Assembly: GCF_002925905.1 (NCBI RefSeq)
Contig: NZ_PRDB01000001.1
Location: forward strand, 124,001-188,000
DNA length: 64,000 nucleotides
Reading direction: 5' to 3'
Source: Klebsiella michiganensis
GTDB lineage: Bacteria > Pseudomonadota > Gammaproteobacteria > Enterobacterales > Enterobacteriaceae
The notes beneath the pieces were generated by a model. The model was not told where the DNA came from. It saw nothing but the letters and a program-made list of their open reading frames with translations, and did no database searches. A program made the translations under genes and the position numbers. This document shows positions 1 to 8,872 of the stretch, in pieces. Position 1 is the stretch's first letter. Every line of letters starts with the position of its first letter.

Positions 1-546
1 ATAGCGCGCCACCGGTCCGCCGATCAGGCCGCCCAGGACGAGGCCGAAGGTTGCGCAAGCCATGGCCACTTCGGTAGCGTTGGCAAAGCCATAGCGTTCA
101 ACAAACAATTTACTCCACGCCGCGCCGGTACCGTGGCCGCCGGAAAGGGTAATCGAACCGGCCAGCAGCCCCATCAGCGGGTCGAGGCCAAGCAGCTTCG
201 CCATGCCGATTCCGAGCGCGTTTTGCAGCAGCAGCAGCCCCACCACCACAATCAGGAACGTCCCCAGCACTTTGCCGCCGGAGCGCAGGCTGGCGAGGTT
301 GGCGTTCAGGCCGATAGTGGCAAAGAAAGCCAGCATCAGCGGATCTTTGAGGCTCATATCGAAATCGATTTCGATATCCATGCTTTTCTTTAATACCAGC
401 AGCGCCAGCGCGACCAGCAGGCCGCCCGCAACGGGTTCAGGAATGGTGTATTTCTTCAGGAAAGGGACGGTTTGAACGAGTTTTCTACCCAGTAGCAACA
501 CGAGTGTTGCGGCAACGAGCGTCGATAAGGTATCGAGATGAAACAT
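1..546 (-). CDS. gltS: GltS sodium/glutamate symporter (5' part; C-terminus outside window)
   Basis: This is an inner-membrane Na+-driven glutamate uptake carrier. Reading the minus strand from the ATG at 546 gives MFHLDTLSTLVAATLVLLLG and then a KKYTIPEPVAGG stretch, which is the characteristic GltS N-terminus with an N-out first helix. Only about 182 of the usual ~400 codons are present, and the gene runs off the left edge. The start is supported by an AAGGAG about 9 nt upstream. gltS is divergent from xanP, as in E. coli, and this anchors the left end in conserved backbone. Confidence 0.95.
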   Translation of the reverse strand, partial: MFHLDTLSTLVAATLVLLLGRKLVQTVPFLKKYTIPEPVAGGLLVALALLVLKKSMDIEIDFDMSLKDPLMLAFFATIGLNANLASLRSGGKVLGTFLIVVVGLLLLQNALGIGMAKLLGLDPLMGLLAGSITLSGGHGTGAAWSKLFVERYGFANATEVAMACATFGLVLGGLIGGPVARY

Positions 547-725
547 AAAAAAGAGCTCCTTATAGGCGCATGATCCATTCACACGCGACGGTATTCCCGG
601 TGTCGATTGCTTCTCATCATGAGTAATCGGGAAGGGATTTTAAGCAGAAGTACGGAAAAAAGGACAGGAAAAGATATTTTGTAGGGATAATGATGCGATC
701 AAGCATACAAAATGTTAATAAATAT

Positions 726-779
726 TTGACACTTATTCCCTGCTTAAATATTTGCCGCTAAAGAGTGGCAAACGTTTGC
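726..779 (+). promoter_or_regulatory. xanP promoter region with PurR-like box
   Basis: A TTGACA -35 lies at 726-731 with an AT-rich -10 region around 744-753. GCAAACGTTTGC at 768-779 is a perfect 12-bp palindrome matching the core of the PurR consensus (ACGCAAACGTTTGCGT). It would sit just after the transcription start of the xanthine permease gene, where a repressor can block transcription. The palindrome is seen directly; PurR control is inferred from the match and the purine substrate. Confidence 0.6.
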
Positions 780-833
780 TTTTGGTCTACAGTCCGATAA
801 AATCCCCGCTTTGCCACCTTTGGGATTGTTGTG

Positions 834-2225
834 ATGTCCGTTAACACCGCAGAATCAGAAAATGCGCAACCGGTTGCGCATAAGCAAACCAGCGAATTAA
901 TCTACCGCCTTGAAGACCGCCCGCCGCTACCGCAAACCCTGTTCGCCGCTTTCCAGCACCTGCTGGCGATGTTTGTCGCGGTCATCACTCCGGCGCTGTT
1001 AATTTGCCAGGCTCTGGGCCTTCCGGCTCAGGATACGCAACACATCATCAGCATGTCCCTGTTCGCCTCCGGCGTGGCCTCCATCATTCAAATTAAAGCC
1101 TGGGGCCCGGTGGGGTCTGGTCTGCTCTCGATTCAGGGCACCAGTTTTAACTTCGTCGCGCCGCTGATTATGGGCGGGACCGCCTTGAAAACCGGCGGCG
1201 CCGATGTTCCGACCATGATGGCCGCGCTGTTCGGCACCCTGATGCTGGCCAGCTGCACAGAGATGGTTCTCTCCCGCGTTCTGCATCTCGCCCGCCGCAT
1301 TATTACCCCGCTGGTCTCCGGCGTGGTGGTGATGATTATCGGCCTGTCGCTGATTCAGGTTGGCCTGACCTCCATCGGCGGCGGCTATGCCGCCATGGCC
1401 GACCATACCTTCGGCGCGCCAAAAAACCTGCTGCTGGCAGGGATCGTGCTGGCGCTGATTATTATCCTTAACCGCCAGCGCAACCCGTACCTGCGCATCG
1501 CTTCGCTGGTTATCGCGATGGCGGCCGGCTACCTGGCGGCATGGCTACTCGATATGCTGCCGGCCAATACCGCGCCGACGGAAAGCAGCCTGATTATGGT
1601 ACCCACGCCGCTGTACTACGGGCTGGGCATCGACTGGAATCTGCTGCTGCCGCTGATGCTGGTGTTTATGATTACCTCGCTGGAAACCATCGGCGATATT
1701 ACCGCCACCTCTGACGTCTCCGAGCAGCCGGTTTCCGGCCCGCTATATATGAAGCGTCTGAAGGGCGGCGTGCTGGCCAACGGTCTGAACTCGTTTGTTT
1801 CGGCGGTATTCAACACCTTCCCGAACTCCTGCTTTGGCCAGAACAACGGCGTGATACAGCTGACCGGCGTCGCCAGCCGCTATGTCGGTTTCGTGGTCGC
1901 GCTGATGCTGATCGTGCTCGGCCTGTTCCCGGCGGTAAGCGGCTTCGTGCAGCATATTCCTGAGCCGGTGCTCGGCGGCGCGACGCTGGTGATGTTCGGC
2001 ACCATTGCCGCCTCCGGCGTGCGTATCGTCTCCCGCGAGCCGCTGAACCGCCGCGCGATCCTGATTATCGCCCTGTCGCTGGCCGTCGGCCTCGGCGTTT
2101 CCCAGCAGCCGCTGATCCTGCAGTTCGCCCCTGACTGGCTGAAGAATCTGCTCTCCTCCGGTATCGCTGCTGGCGGCATCACGGCGATTATTCTGAATCT
2201 GATTTTCCCGCCAGAGAAAAACTGA
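834..2225 (+). CDS. xanP: XanP xanthine permease
   Basis: This is a proton-coupled high-affinity xanthine importer of the NCS2/NAT family, located in the inner membrane. The 463-aa length equals E. coli XanP and the sequence is nearly identical through long stretches, for example [16 protein letters not shown] and [12 protein letters not shown]. The latter is the NAT signature region, with the family QNNGV motif. About 12-14 hydrophobic segments are visible. The ATG at 834 is preferred over the GTG at 831 by homology to the MSV start. A PurR-like box lies 55 bp upstream. A 15-bp perfect inverted repeat follows the stop. Confidence 0.96.
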   Translation: MSVNTAESENAQPVAHKQTSELIYRLEDRPPLPQTLFAAFQHLLAMFVAVITPALLICQALGLPAQDTQHIISMSLFASGVASIIQIKAWGPVGSGLLSIQGTSFNFVAPLIMGGTALKTGGADVPTMMAALFGTLMLASCTEMVLSRVLHLARRIITPLVSGVVVMIIGLSLIQVGLTSIGGGYAAMADHTFGAPKNLLLAGIVLALIIILNRQRNPYLRIASLVIAMAAGYLAAWLLDMLPANTAPTESSLIMVPTPLYYGLGIDWNLLLPLMLVFMITSLETIGDITATSDVSEQPVSGPLYMKRLKGGVLANGLNSFVSAVFNTFPNSCFGQNNGVIQLTGVASRYVGFVVALMLIVLGLFPAVSGFVQHIPEPVLGGATLVMFGTIAASGVRIVSREPLNRRAILIIALSLAVGLGVSQQPLILQFAPDWLKNLLSSGIAAGGITAIILNLIFPPEKN

Positions 2226-2231
2226 TCCTTT

Positions 2232-2269
2232 CTGACGCTCCGGCCACGCGATGCTGGCCGGAGCGTCAG
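2232..2269 (+). terminator. 15-bp perfect stem-loop after xanP
   Basis: CTGACGCTCCGGCCA and TGGCCGGAGCGTCAG form a perfect 15-bp stem with an 8-nt loop, starting 7 bases after the xanP stop. No T-run follows, so it may stabilise the 3' end or act as a weak terminator rather than a classical intrinsic one. Confidence 0.6.
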
Positions 2270-2370
2270 CATCATCAACCTCACATCATCTCATTACACA
2301 ATTCCTGTCTTGAGGATTGCGCATAATTCGGGCATAACAGCCTTATGTGCCTCGCTCAGGATCGAAGACC

Positions 2371-4086
2371 ATGAAATTTCTCAGAAAGCTGATTCTCTGG
2401 CTGCTGATTGCCCTGCTGGTGGTGATTATTGCCGCTTACTTCCTGCTGCAAACCCAGTGGGGCGGGCGCCAGGCCAGCGCCTGGCTAAGCGACGGTACCG
2501 GCTGGAAGGTCTCTTTCAACAAGATGGACCATAATTTCTCCTCGCCACTGCACCTGCAGCTGCAAAACGTCACCCTCGGACGCGACGGCAAACCCGCCAC
2601 GCTGGTGGCGCAAACGGTGGATATCGGGTTTAGCAGCCGCCAGTTTAGCGACCCGCTGCATGCTGACGAAATCGTCCTCAGCGACGGCACGCTGAACTTC
2701 TCCCCTTCTTCCGCGGCGCTGCCATTCGCCGCCGACCGTCTCCAGTTGCGCAATATGGCGTTCAATAGCCCTGAGAGCGACTGGGATCTGAGCGCGCAGC
2801 GCGTCACCGGCGGCGTCAGCCCGTGGGCGCCGGAAGCGGGCAACGTGCTCGGCAAGAAAACGCAGATTCAGATGAGCGCCGGGTCGATGACGCTCAACGG
2901 TATTGAAGCCAGCAACGTGCTGATTCAGGGGAATATTGATAACGGCGAAGTGTCCCTCTCGACCATTGGCGCGGACGTCGCCCGCGGTACGCTCACCGGC
3001 ACGGCGAAACGCAGCGCCGACGGCGGCTGGCAGGTCGATAATTTGCGGCTCAACGAGATTCGCCTGCAAAGCGATAAATCACTCGCCGACTTTTTCGCGC
3101 CTCTGACCACCCTGCCGTCACTACAGATTGGTCGCCTTGATGTGACCGACGCCAGCCTGCAGGGGCCTGACTGGGCGATCGCCGGCCTCGATCTTAACCT
3201 GCGCAACCTCACCCTGAGCCGCGGCGACTGGCAAAGCCAGGAGGGTACGCTGTCGATGAACGCTAACGAATTTATTTACGGCTCGCTGCACTTCCTCGAC
3301 CCGATCCTTAACGCCGGATTCTCGCCGCAGGGCATCGCGCTGCGCCAGTTCACCTCACGCTGGGAGGGCGGGATGGTGCGCACGTCCGGCAACTGGCTGC
3401 GCGCCGGCCATGCGCTGGTGCTGGATGACGCGGCGTTCGCCGGGCTGGAATATACGCTGCCAACCAACTGGAAGCAGCTGTGGATGGCGCCGCTGCCCGA
3501 CTGGCTGCAAAGCCTGACGCTGAGAAAGTTCAGCGCCAGCCGCAACCTGATTATCGATATTGAACCGGCGTTCCCGTGGCAAATCACCGCGCTCGACGGC
3601 TACGGCGGCGAGCTGCAGCTGGTGAAAAACCGCAGCTGGGGCGTGTGGAGCGGTAGCGCGACGCTGAACGCCGCCGCCGCGACCTTTAATCGTATTGATG
3701 TCCGCCGCCCGTCGCTGAAGCTGAGCGCCAATGCCTCCACGGTGAACGTTAACGAGCTCAGCGCCTTTACCGAGCGAGGGATCCTGCAAGCCACCGCGGC
3801 GGTGTCGCAGCTCCCGCAGCGCCTGGTCAACCTGAGCCTGAACGGTCGCGGCGTGCCGCTGAATATTTTGCAGGCCTGGGGATGGCCCGCGCTGCCGGTC
3901 TCCGGCGACGGTAACCTTCAGCTGACGGCGACCGGCAGCGTGCTGGCGGATGCGCCGCTGAAGCCGACCGTCAACGGCCAGCTGAGCGCGATAAATATGG
4001 AGAAACAGCAGGTGGCGCAGGTGATGCGCAACGGGGAGGTCACCAGCACCCAGCCCCCTTCAGCGCCGGCGACAACGACGCCCTGA
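2371..4086 (+). CDS. yicH: YicH, AsmA-family envelope protein
   Basis: The product is 571 aa with one N-terminal membrane anchor (residues ~5-27, MKFLRKLILWLLIALLVVII) followed by a long periplasmic region. It aligns with E. coli YicH (569 aa) over its whole length, including the block beginning LTGTAKRSADGGWQV. AsmA-like proteins are bridge-type or lipid-transport related envelope proteins; the exact role of YicH is not established. The start is set at the MKFL methionine by homology, because the open frame extends 8 codons further up without a good ribosome-binding site. The C-terminus is Pro/Thr-rich. Confidence 0.92.
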   Translation: MKFLRKLILWLLIALLVVIIAAYFLLQTQWGGRQASAWLSDGTGWKVSFNKMDHNFSSPLHLQLQNVTLGRDGKPATLVAQTVDIGFSSRQFSDPLHADEIVLSDGTLNFSPSSAALPFAADRLQLRNMAFNSPESDWDLSAQRVTGGVSPWAPEAGNVLGKKTQIQMSAGSMTLNGIEASNVLIQGNIDNGEVSLSTIGADVARGTLTGTAKRSADGGWQVDNLRLNEIRLQSDKSLADFFAPLTTLPSLQIGRLDVTDASLQGPDWAIAGLDLNLRNLTLSRGDWQSQEGTLSMNANEFIYGSLHFLDPILNAGFSPQGIALRQFTSRWEGGMVRTSGNWLRAGHALVLDDAAFAGLEYTLPTNWKQLWMAPLPDWLQSLTLRKFSASRNLIIDIEPAFPWQITALDGYGGELQLVKNRSWGVWSGSATLNAAAATFNRIDVRRPSLKLSANASTVNVNELSAFTERGILQATAAVSQLPQRLVNLSLNGRGVPLNILQAWGWPALPVSGDGNLQLTATGSVLADAPLKPTVNGQLSAINMEKQQVAQVMRNGEVTSTQPPSAPATTTP

Positions 4087-4096
4087 CTTTCCCCCT

Positions 4097-4118
4097 CCCT
4101 CTCCCCCACGGGAGAGGG
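4097..4118 (+). terminator. Stem-loop after yicH
   Basis: CCCTCTCCC and GGGAGAGGG form a 9-bp stem with a 4-nt loop (CCAC), 10 nt after the yicH stop. There is no strong U-tract after it, so it is a probable but imperfect terminator separating the backbone from the PTS cluster. Confidence 0.5.
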
Positions 4119-4274
4119 GCCTGTTCCCTTCGCGAAACCTGTTGCCATTAAGCGGCTGTTTGTACCTATTTCCCGCAACCTGTTCCTTTCAAATAGCGGA
4201 CTTGCTATAACAAAAATACTGGAAGTTAAAAAAATAATTAAAGTCCCTGAACCTACAAAAATAAAGGAACGACC

Positions 4275-5834
4275 ATGTCTGTAATACGTCAACGTATTCT
4301 GGAGAATATGCAAAAATTCTCCAGAGCAATGATCGGTGCAGTATTGTTCTTGCCGGTCATCGGCTTAATTTTGGCACTCAGTTCAGTCTTAACTAACCCA
4401 ACATTAATTTCGGAGACCAGTTTTTTACACCAGCTCGGACAGCTCCTCGGCGATACCTTCTGGCCATTATTTGGCAATCTGGGATTACTCTTTTGCGTCG
4501 GTATCAGCTATGGCCTGGCAAAAGATAAAAAAACCGAAGTGGCGCTGGTGTCGGTAATGTGTTTTATCATGTTTCTTGGCGCTAACCACTCGTGGCTGGA
4601 ACATACCCACGGACTCGCGGAAAAAATTAACGGCGAATATTACGGTACCGGGCAGACTCAGCTGCTGGGGTTTGTGGTAGTCGATATGGGGGTCTTCCTC
4701 GGGATTATTCTCGGCTGCACCATCGCCTGGGTGCATAACAAAGTCTCGACGATTGAACTTCCCGGCGCGCTCTCCATGTACGGCGGAGCCAAGCTGACGC
4801 TGGTGGCGATGACCCCGGTCGTCATTTTCTACGCCATCGCCTTTACCTGGATCTGGCCGTTTATGACCCACGGCATCGCGGCGCTGACCGGCTTTATGAA
4901 AAATGCCGGCGTGGCGGGGGTCTTCGTCTATGGCTTCTTTGAAAAATTCCTCATCCCCACCGGCCTGCACCACTTCGTCTGGTCGCCGTTCCAGCTCACG
5001 CAAATCGGCGGTACGCTGAACGTCGACGGCCAGGTCGTCTCCGGCACCCAGGCGATTTTCCTCGCCTATATGCGCCACCCGGATTTAACCCCGGTGATGA
5101 ACGAGGCGCTGCGCTTCTCGCAGCAGGGGATGACCACTATCTTCGGCCTGGCCGGCGCCTCGCTGGCGTTCTACCACACGGCGAAACCGGAGAAAAAAAT
5201 GATGGCCAAAGCGATTCTGCTGCCGGCCATTATCACCTCCATGCTCACCGGCATCACCGAGCCGATTGAGTTTACCTTCCTGTTCGTTTCGCCGCTGCTG
5301 TGGGTGATCCACGCCACCTTAACCGCGGCCTCGCAGGCGATTTGCGACATCTTCACCGTGCGTCCCTGGGGCGCTTCCGGGCTGATTGAGTTCCTGATTT
5401 ACAACCTGCCGCTGCCGGTCTCCCTGACGCGCTGGCCCGGCTACGTGCTTATCGGGATTGGTCAGTTCGCCGTTTACTACGTTATCTTCCGCACGCTGGT
5501 CGTTAAGTTGAATCTTAAAACGCCGGGTCGTGAAGACGATGAAAATGTGAAGTTATATAGCAAAGCTGATTACCGAAAAAAAATGGGCGAACCGCAGTCG
5601 GTGACCAACGAGATTATTAATGGTCTGGGTGGTAAAGAGAACATTATTTCCGTCGATAACTGTTTCACCCGCCTGCGCGTCGCTATTCATAATATGGATC
5701 TGGTTGACGATACGATATTAAAAAGCACCGGCGCAAATGGCGTAGTACGAAATCGAAATGAAGTTCAGGTTATTTACGGCGTCAAAGTGGGACAGGTTCG
5801 TTCCCGGGTTGATAGCTGGCTAGCAGAAAATTAA
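4275..5834 (+). CDS. PTS EIICB, alpha-glucoside/maltose type (GlvC/AglA-like)
   Basis: A 519-aa sugar permease of the PTS glucose superfamily. The N-terminal EIIC domain spans about residues 15-410, with the LIPTGLHHF and GITEPIEFTFLF motifs typical of GlvC/MalX/AglA transporters. A linker containing LKTPGREDDE precedes the EIIB domain (about 445-519), whose phosphorylated cysteine is C463 in VDNCFTRLRV. There is no EIIA domain and no EIIA gene nearby, so phosphate probably comes from the general EIIA-Glc. AAGGA lies 7 nt before the ATG. The next gene, 13 nt downstream, is a GH4 phospho-glycosidase, so the imported sugar is probably a phosphorylated disaccharide glucoside. The substrate is not certain. 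Confidence 0.88.
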   Translation: MSVIRQRILENMQKFSRAMIGAVLFLPVIGLILALSSVLTNPTLISETSFLHQLGQLLGDTFWPLFGNLGLLFCVGISYGLAKDKKTEVALVSVMCFIMFLGANHSWLEHTHGLAEKINGEYYGTGQTQLLGFVVVDMGVFLGIILGCTIAWVHNKVSTIELPGALSMYGGAKLTLVAMTPVVIFYAIAFTWIWPFMTHGIAALTGFMKNAGVAGVFVYGFFEKFLIPTGLHHFVWSPFQLTQIGGTLNVDGQVVSGTQAIFLAYMRHPDLTPVMNEALRFSQQGMTTIFGLAGASLAFYHTAKPEKKMMAKAILLPAIITSMLTGITEPIEFTFLFVSPLLWVIHATLTAASQAICDIFTVRPWGASGLIEFLIYNLPLPVSLTRWPGYVLIGIGQFAVYYVIFRTLVVKLNLKTPGREDDENVKLYSKADYRKKMGEPQSVTNEIINGLGGKENIISVDNCFTRLRVAIHNMDLVDDTILKSTGANGVVRNRNEVQVIYGVKVGQVRSRVDSWLAEN

Positions 5835-5847
5835 TTGGGAGTGATTT

Positions 5848-7227
5848 ATGAAATTAACCGTATTAGGCGGGGGCGGCGTTCGCTCTGCGTTTCTGGCGAA
5901 ATCTCTGGCATATAACGCGCATCGCATTGGTTTAACGGAAGTGGTCTTTCTCGACAGCTCCGCGGAGAATCTGACAATATTCGGCGAGATCGCCCGCTAT
6001 GTGTTTAATGCCATTCGCCCGGATATTCATTTCAGCGTAACCAGCGACCCGGTGCCGGCGCTAAAAAATAGCCACTATGTGATAACCACCCTGCGGGTGG
6101 GCGGCGATGAGAGCCGGATCCGCGACGAGCGTATCGCCCTGGCGCACAACACGCTGGGCCAGGAGACCACCGGCGCGGGCGGTTTCGCCATGGCGATGCG
6201 TTCCATTCCGGCGATTCTTCACTACTGCCGCCTGATTGAAGAGCACGCCGCCGAAGATGCCATTCTGTTTAACTTCACCAACCCGTCAGGGCTGGTCACC
6301 GAGGCGATTATCAAATCCGGCTTTAAGCGTCGGGTGTACGGCATCTGCGATGCCCCGTCGGAGCTGATTCGCGAGCTGCCCGAGATCCTCGGCTGCGACG
6401 AGCGCGATCTCGGCGTCGAGTGCTACGGGCTGAACCACTTCTCCTGGTTTACCCATTTCACCGTGCGCGGCGAGGATGTCACCGAGCGCCTGATCGCCAG
6501 CCCGGACCTGTATCGCAAGACGGCGATGCAGTACTTTTCGCCGGAGCTGGTTCAGCTATGCGATAAGCAGCTGCTTAATGAATATCTTTACTACTACTAC
6601 TATCGCGAAGTGGCTTTGAAAGCGATTCAGAACGCGCCGGAAACCCGCGGCGAGCAAATTGCGCGCATCAATCACGATATGCGCGAAGCGCTGCTGACCG
6701 TTGATGTCAAAGCCAACCCGGAAGCGGCGTTTACCATCTGGATGAAGCACTATCTGCGCCGGGAAAATAGCTATATGCAGAACGAGTCGCAGCAGGAAAA
6801 ATTCCATACCCGCGAGCCGTTGACCTTAAAGCAATTTATCGAGGAGCCGGATACCGGCGGCTACGCGGGCGTGGCGCTGGATATTCTGGAGGCAGTGAAC
6901 AGCACCACCACCAAGCGCATCGTGGTATCGATGCCCAACAACGGCACGCTGGACTTCCTGCGCCCGGATGATGTGATTGAGATCAGCTGCGACCTGAGCA
7001 AAGAGGGCCTGAAGCCGGTGACGCCGAAGCATGTGCCGACGGCGCAGAAAAACATGATCGCCAGCGTGAAAGAGTATGAGCGGCTGGCGGTGGCGGCCAT
7101 TCTGCAGCGCGATAAATCGCTGGCGGTACGGGCGCTGATGGCGCATCCGCTGGTAGGCTCTTATTCGCTGGCAAAAACGCTGGTTGAAGCCTATCTCGAC
7201 GATAAGCAGTTCGCCGACTGGCAATAA
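5848..7227 (+). CDS. Glycoside hydrolase family 4, 6-phospho-glucosidase
   Basis: A 459-aa cytoplasmic NAD+- and metal-dependent hydrolase that cleaves 6-phospho-disaccharides delivered by a PTS. Visible hallmarks are the N-terminal dinucleotide-binding GGGGVRS (residues 7-13), the GQETTGAGG loop (104-112), NPSGL (145-149), the metal-ligand cysteine C167 in YGICDAP, and H197 in GLNHFSW. It differs clearly from classical AglB/GlvA and looks closer to the 6-phospho-beta-glucosidase side of GH4, whereas the partner EIICB looks alpha-glucoside-like. Anomeric specificity is therefore left open. It is the second gene of a two-gene operon with the EIICB. Confidence 0.87.
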   Translation: MKLTVLGGGGVRSAFLAKSLAYNAHRIGLTEVVFLDSSAENLTIFGEIARYVFNAIRPDIHFSVTSDPVPALKNSHYVITTLRVGGDESRIRDERIALAHNTLGQETTGAGGFAMAMRSIPAILHYCRLIEEHAAEDAILFNFTNPSGLVTEAIIKSGFKRRVYGICDAPSELIRELPEILGCDERDLGVECYGLNHFSWFTHFTVRGEDVTERLIASPDLYRKTAMQYFSPELVQLCDKQLLNEYLYYYYYREVALKAIQNAPETRGEQIARINHDMREALLTVDVKANPEAAFTIWMKHYLRRENSYMQNESQQEKFHTREPLTLKQFIEEPDTGGYAGVALDILEAVNSTTTKRIVVSMPNNGTLDFLRPDDVIEISCDLSKEGLKPVTPKHVPTAQKNMIASVKEYERLAVAAILQRDKSLAVRALMAHPLVGSYSLAKTLVEAYLDDKQFADWQ

Positions 7228-7241
7228 ACGCCCGGTGAAAT

Positions 7242-7326
7242 CCCCCGGATGGCGGCTAACGCCTTATCCGGGCTACCGGATCGCAGCCGATAGCCCGGAC
7301 AGGCCCTCAGGCGCCGCCTCCGGGGA
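7242..7326. repeat. REP/BIME element overlapping the 3' end of the RpiR gene
   Basis: GC-rich inverted REP units (TAGCCCGGACAGG and GGCGCCGCCTCCGGGG) lie between the convergent GH4 and RpiR genes. The last bases lie inside the RpiR reading frame and encode its final residues IPGGGA and the stop. Confidence 0.85.
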
Positions 7327-8038
7327 TCCCCGTCTGCATAAACCACATCTTCAGCAGCCGCTCAAAGCCGAGTATGCAGTAGCCAAAAAAGGGGTTACTC
7401 CAGTAAATATCATCATCGAACTTCTGCGGATCATGGATGATAAACGCCGTATCCGCCGCCTGCGCCAGCGGGCTTTGATAATCGCCGGTAAAGCAGACCA
7501 GGTTAATCTCCTTTCCTTCCAGCGCCTTCACCCAGTTCAGCGCCGAACTGCTGCGTCCGGATTTGGAAATAATCCAGATCGAATCAAATTTGGCGGCGTT
7601 CTTCTGCTCGAGGATTTCGTAATCCGGCCACAGCGCCAGGCTGGCATTCACCCCGGTCACCAAAAATTTATTATAAATATACTGGGCGATCAGCTGCGAA
7701 AAGCCGCTGCCGTGAATCAAAATGCGGTGATGTTGCAGGCTTTCCAGCAACGGCGTTATCCGCTCCACCGGCTGAATGCTCATATAATCGATGTCGTTGG
7801 TCACATCGAGTTTGGGCATAGTAATATTGAATTTAATAAAATAGACCAGCTCCAGCCAGCCGCTGAATTTCAGCTTTTTCGCCAGGCGTACCAGCGAAGA
7901 GGGATTGCTATAACAGTGCTCCGCCACGGCGCGGATCCCTTCGCGAACGCATTGCTCAGGATCGTTCTGAATAAAACGCAGCACGGTCATTTCCGTTTTG
8001 CTTAGCTTAACGTCACGAAAGATGTTTTCTAAATCCAT
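7307..8038 (-). CDS. RpiR-family transcriptional regulator
   Basis: A 243-aa protein with an N-terminal RpiR HTH (about residues 1-75; NPSSLVRLAKKLKFSGW is the recognition region) and a SIS sugar-phosphate isomerase-like domain (about 95-225; GSGFSQLIA, SKSGRSSSALN). RpiR proteins bind phosphosugars and control sugar operons. It is transcribed convergently to the EIICB-GH4 pair and is the likely regulator of that pair. AGGAG precedes the ATG. The last seven codons are encoded by a REP element, so the native C-terminus has probably been replaced. Confidence 0.88.
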   Translation of the reverse strand: MDLENIFRDVKLSKTEMTVLRFIQNDPEQCVREGIRAVAEHCYSNPSSLVRLAKKLKFSGWLELVYFIKFNITMPKLDVTNDIDYMSIQPVERITPLLESLQHHRILIHGSGFSQLIAQYIYNKFLVTGVNASLALWPDYEILEQKNAAKFDSIWIISKSGRSSSALNWVKALEGKEINLVCFTGDYQSPLAQAADTAFIIHDPQKFDDDIYWSNPFFGYCILGFERLLKMWFMQTGIPGGGA

Positions 8039-8144
8039 ACCGGGCTCCTCTCAGCGCTAAACTACGCTATCACCCGGCGGCGCTGGCGTCTGTGGCATCA
8101 ATCACCAGAATGAAATGAACGTTACTTTTTTAGACAAAATGGAA

Positions 8145-8170
8145 TAAAAAAACCCTCCGGTAAGGAGGGT
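8145..8170 (-). terminator. Rho-independent terminator of the ketose/lyxose operon
   Basis: On the minus strand ACCCTCC-TTACC-GGAGGGT is followed by a run of seven T. It lies 28 nt beyond the stop of the D-lyxose isomerase-like gene and closes the eight-gene minus-strand operon. Confidence 0.9.
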
Positions 8171-8197
8171 GGTGGATTCGACAACGTCTATCTCTTT

Positions 8198-8872
8198 TCA
8201 GCGCCCGTACTCACTGCACAATAACCATTTTTTCGGTTCATCTTCCTGAATCATCGGGAAGCGGCCGCTATCTTCCAGAAAACGGTTGTCGCGCTTATCA
8301 TCGTTCACCATCGAAATTTCCCAGCCCATCACCAGCGCGTTTTCAGCCCAAAAACGGTGGTACAGCGTGGGCGGCAGGCAAACGCCCTCCCCGGGGTTAA
8401 GAACCAGGGTTTCTCCCGGTTTCAGCGTGCGCTGGCGGCCATCAACCTCGACGCTCACGCTGCGCTGCATATCCAGCCGTTCATCTTCTGTCGCCCATGC
8501 CAGCTGCAGACAGAGCCGGCCGCCGCCGCGGTTCAGAATATCTTCCATTTTGTGATAATGAAAATGCCAGGGGGTTTGCTGATCCTGCTGAATCTGCAAC
8601 ATCTTCTCGGCGTAGGGCTTGGGATAGCGCGAATCGCCCGGCGCGCCGTTACGCAGGGTCAACAGCGTCAGTCCGGTTTCCTGAAAACGGCCGCTGCCAA
8701 AATCGGTAATATCCCAGCCAAGCTGTAGATCCCAAACTTCTCGCCACTCTTCAGTCCGCTTTTTCACCCAGATATCGGCGGTAAAGCAGGCAAACTCGGG
8801 TAAGCAAATGCGAAAGGACTCGGCGATAGCATGCGCTTTATCAATCGCGTAGTTAATCTGTGAACGTTTCAT
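8198..8872 (-). CDS. D-lyxose ketol-isomerase family cupin
   Basis: A 224-aa cupin-fold sugar isomerase resembling the characterised E. coli O157 enzyme that interconverts D-lyxose/D-xylulose and D-mannose/D-fructose. Metal ligands are evident: H103, H105 and E110 in WHFHYHKME, and H172 in LPPTLYHRFW. The NRGGG motif follows. The start is the MKRSQIN methionine by homology, giving a 20-nt overlap with the end of the ROK kinase gene and implying translational coupling. It is the last gene of the operon. In context it would feed ketose to the kinase or release it from lyxose or mannose; the physiological substrate is not shown. Confidence 0.85.
   Translation of the reverse strand: MKRSQINYAIDKAHAIAESFRICLPEFACFTADIWVKKRTEEWREVWDLQLGWDITDFGSGRFQETGLTLLTLRNGAPGDSRYPKPYAEKMLQIQQDQQTPWHFHYHKMEDILNRGGGRLCLQLAWATEDERLDMQRSVSVEVDGRQRTLKPGETLVLNPGEGVCLPPTLYHRFWAENALVMGWEISMVNDDKRDNRFLEDSGRFPMIQEDEPKKWLLCSEYGR

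Noticed and set aside
7184-8005. Plus-strand frame of 273 codons through the RpiR gene
   Set aside because: It starts inside the GH4 gene and REP, and is antisense to a clear RpiR regulator.
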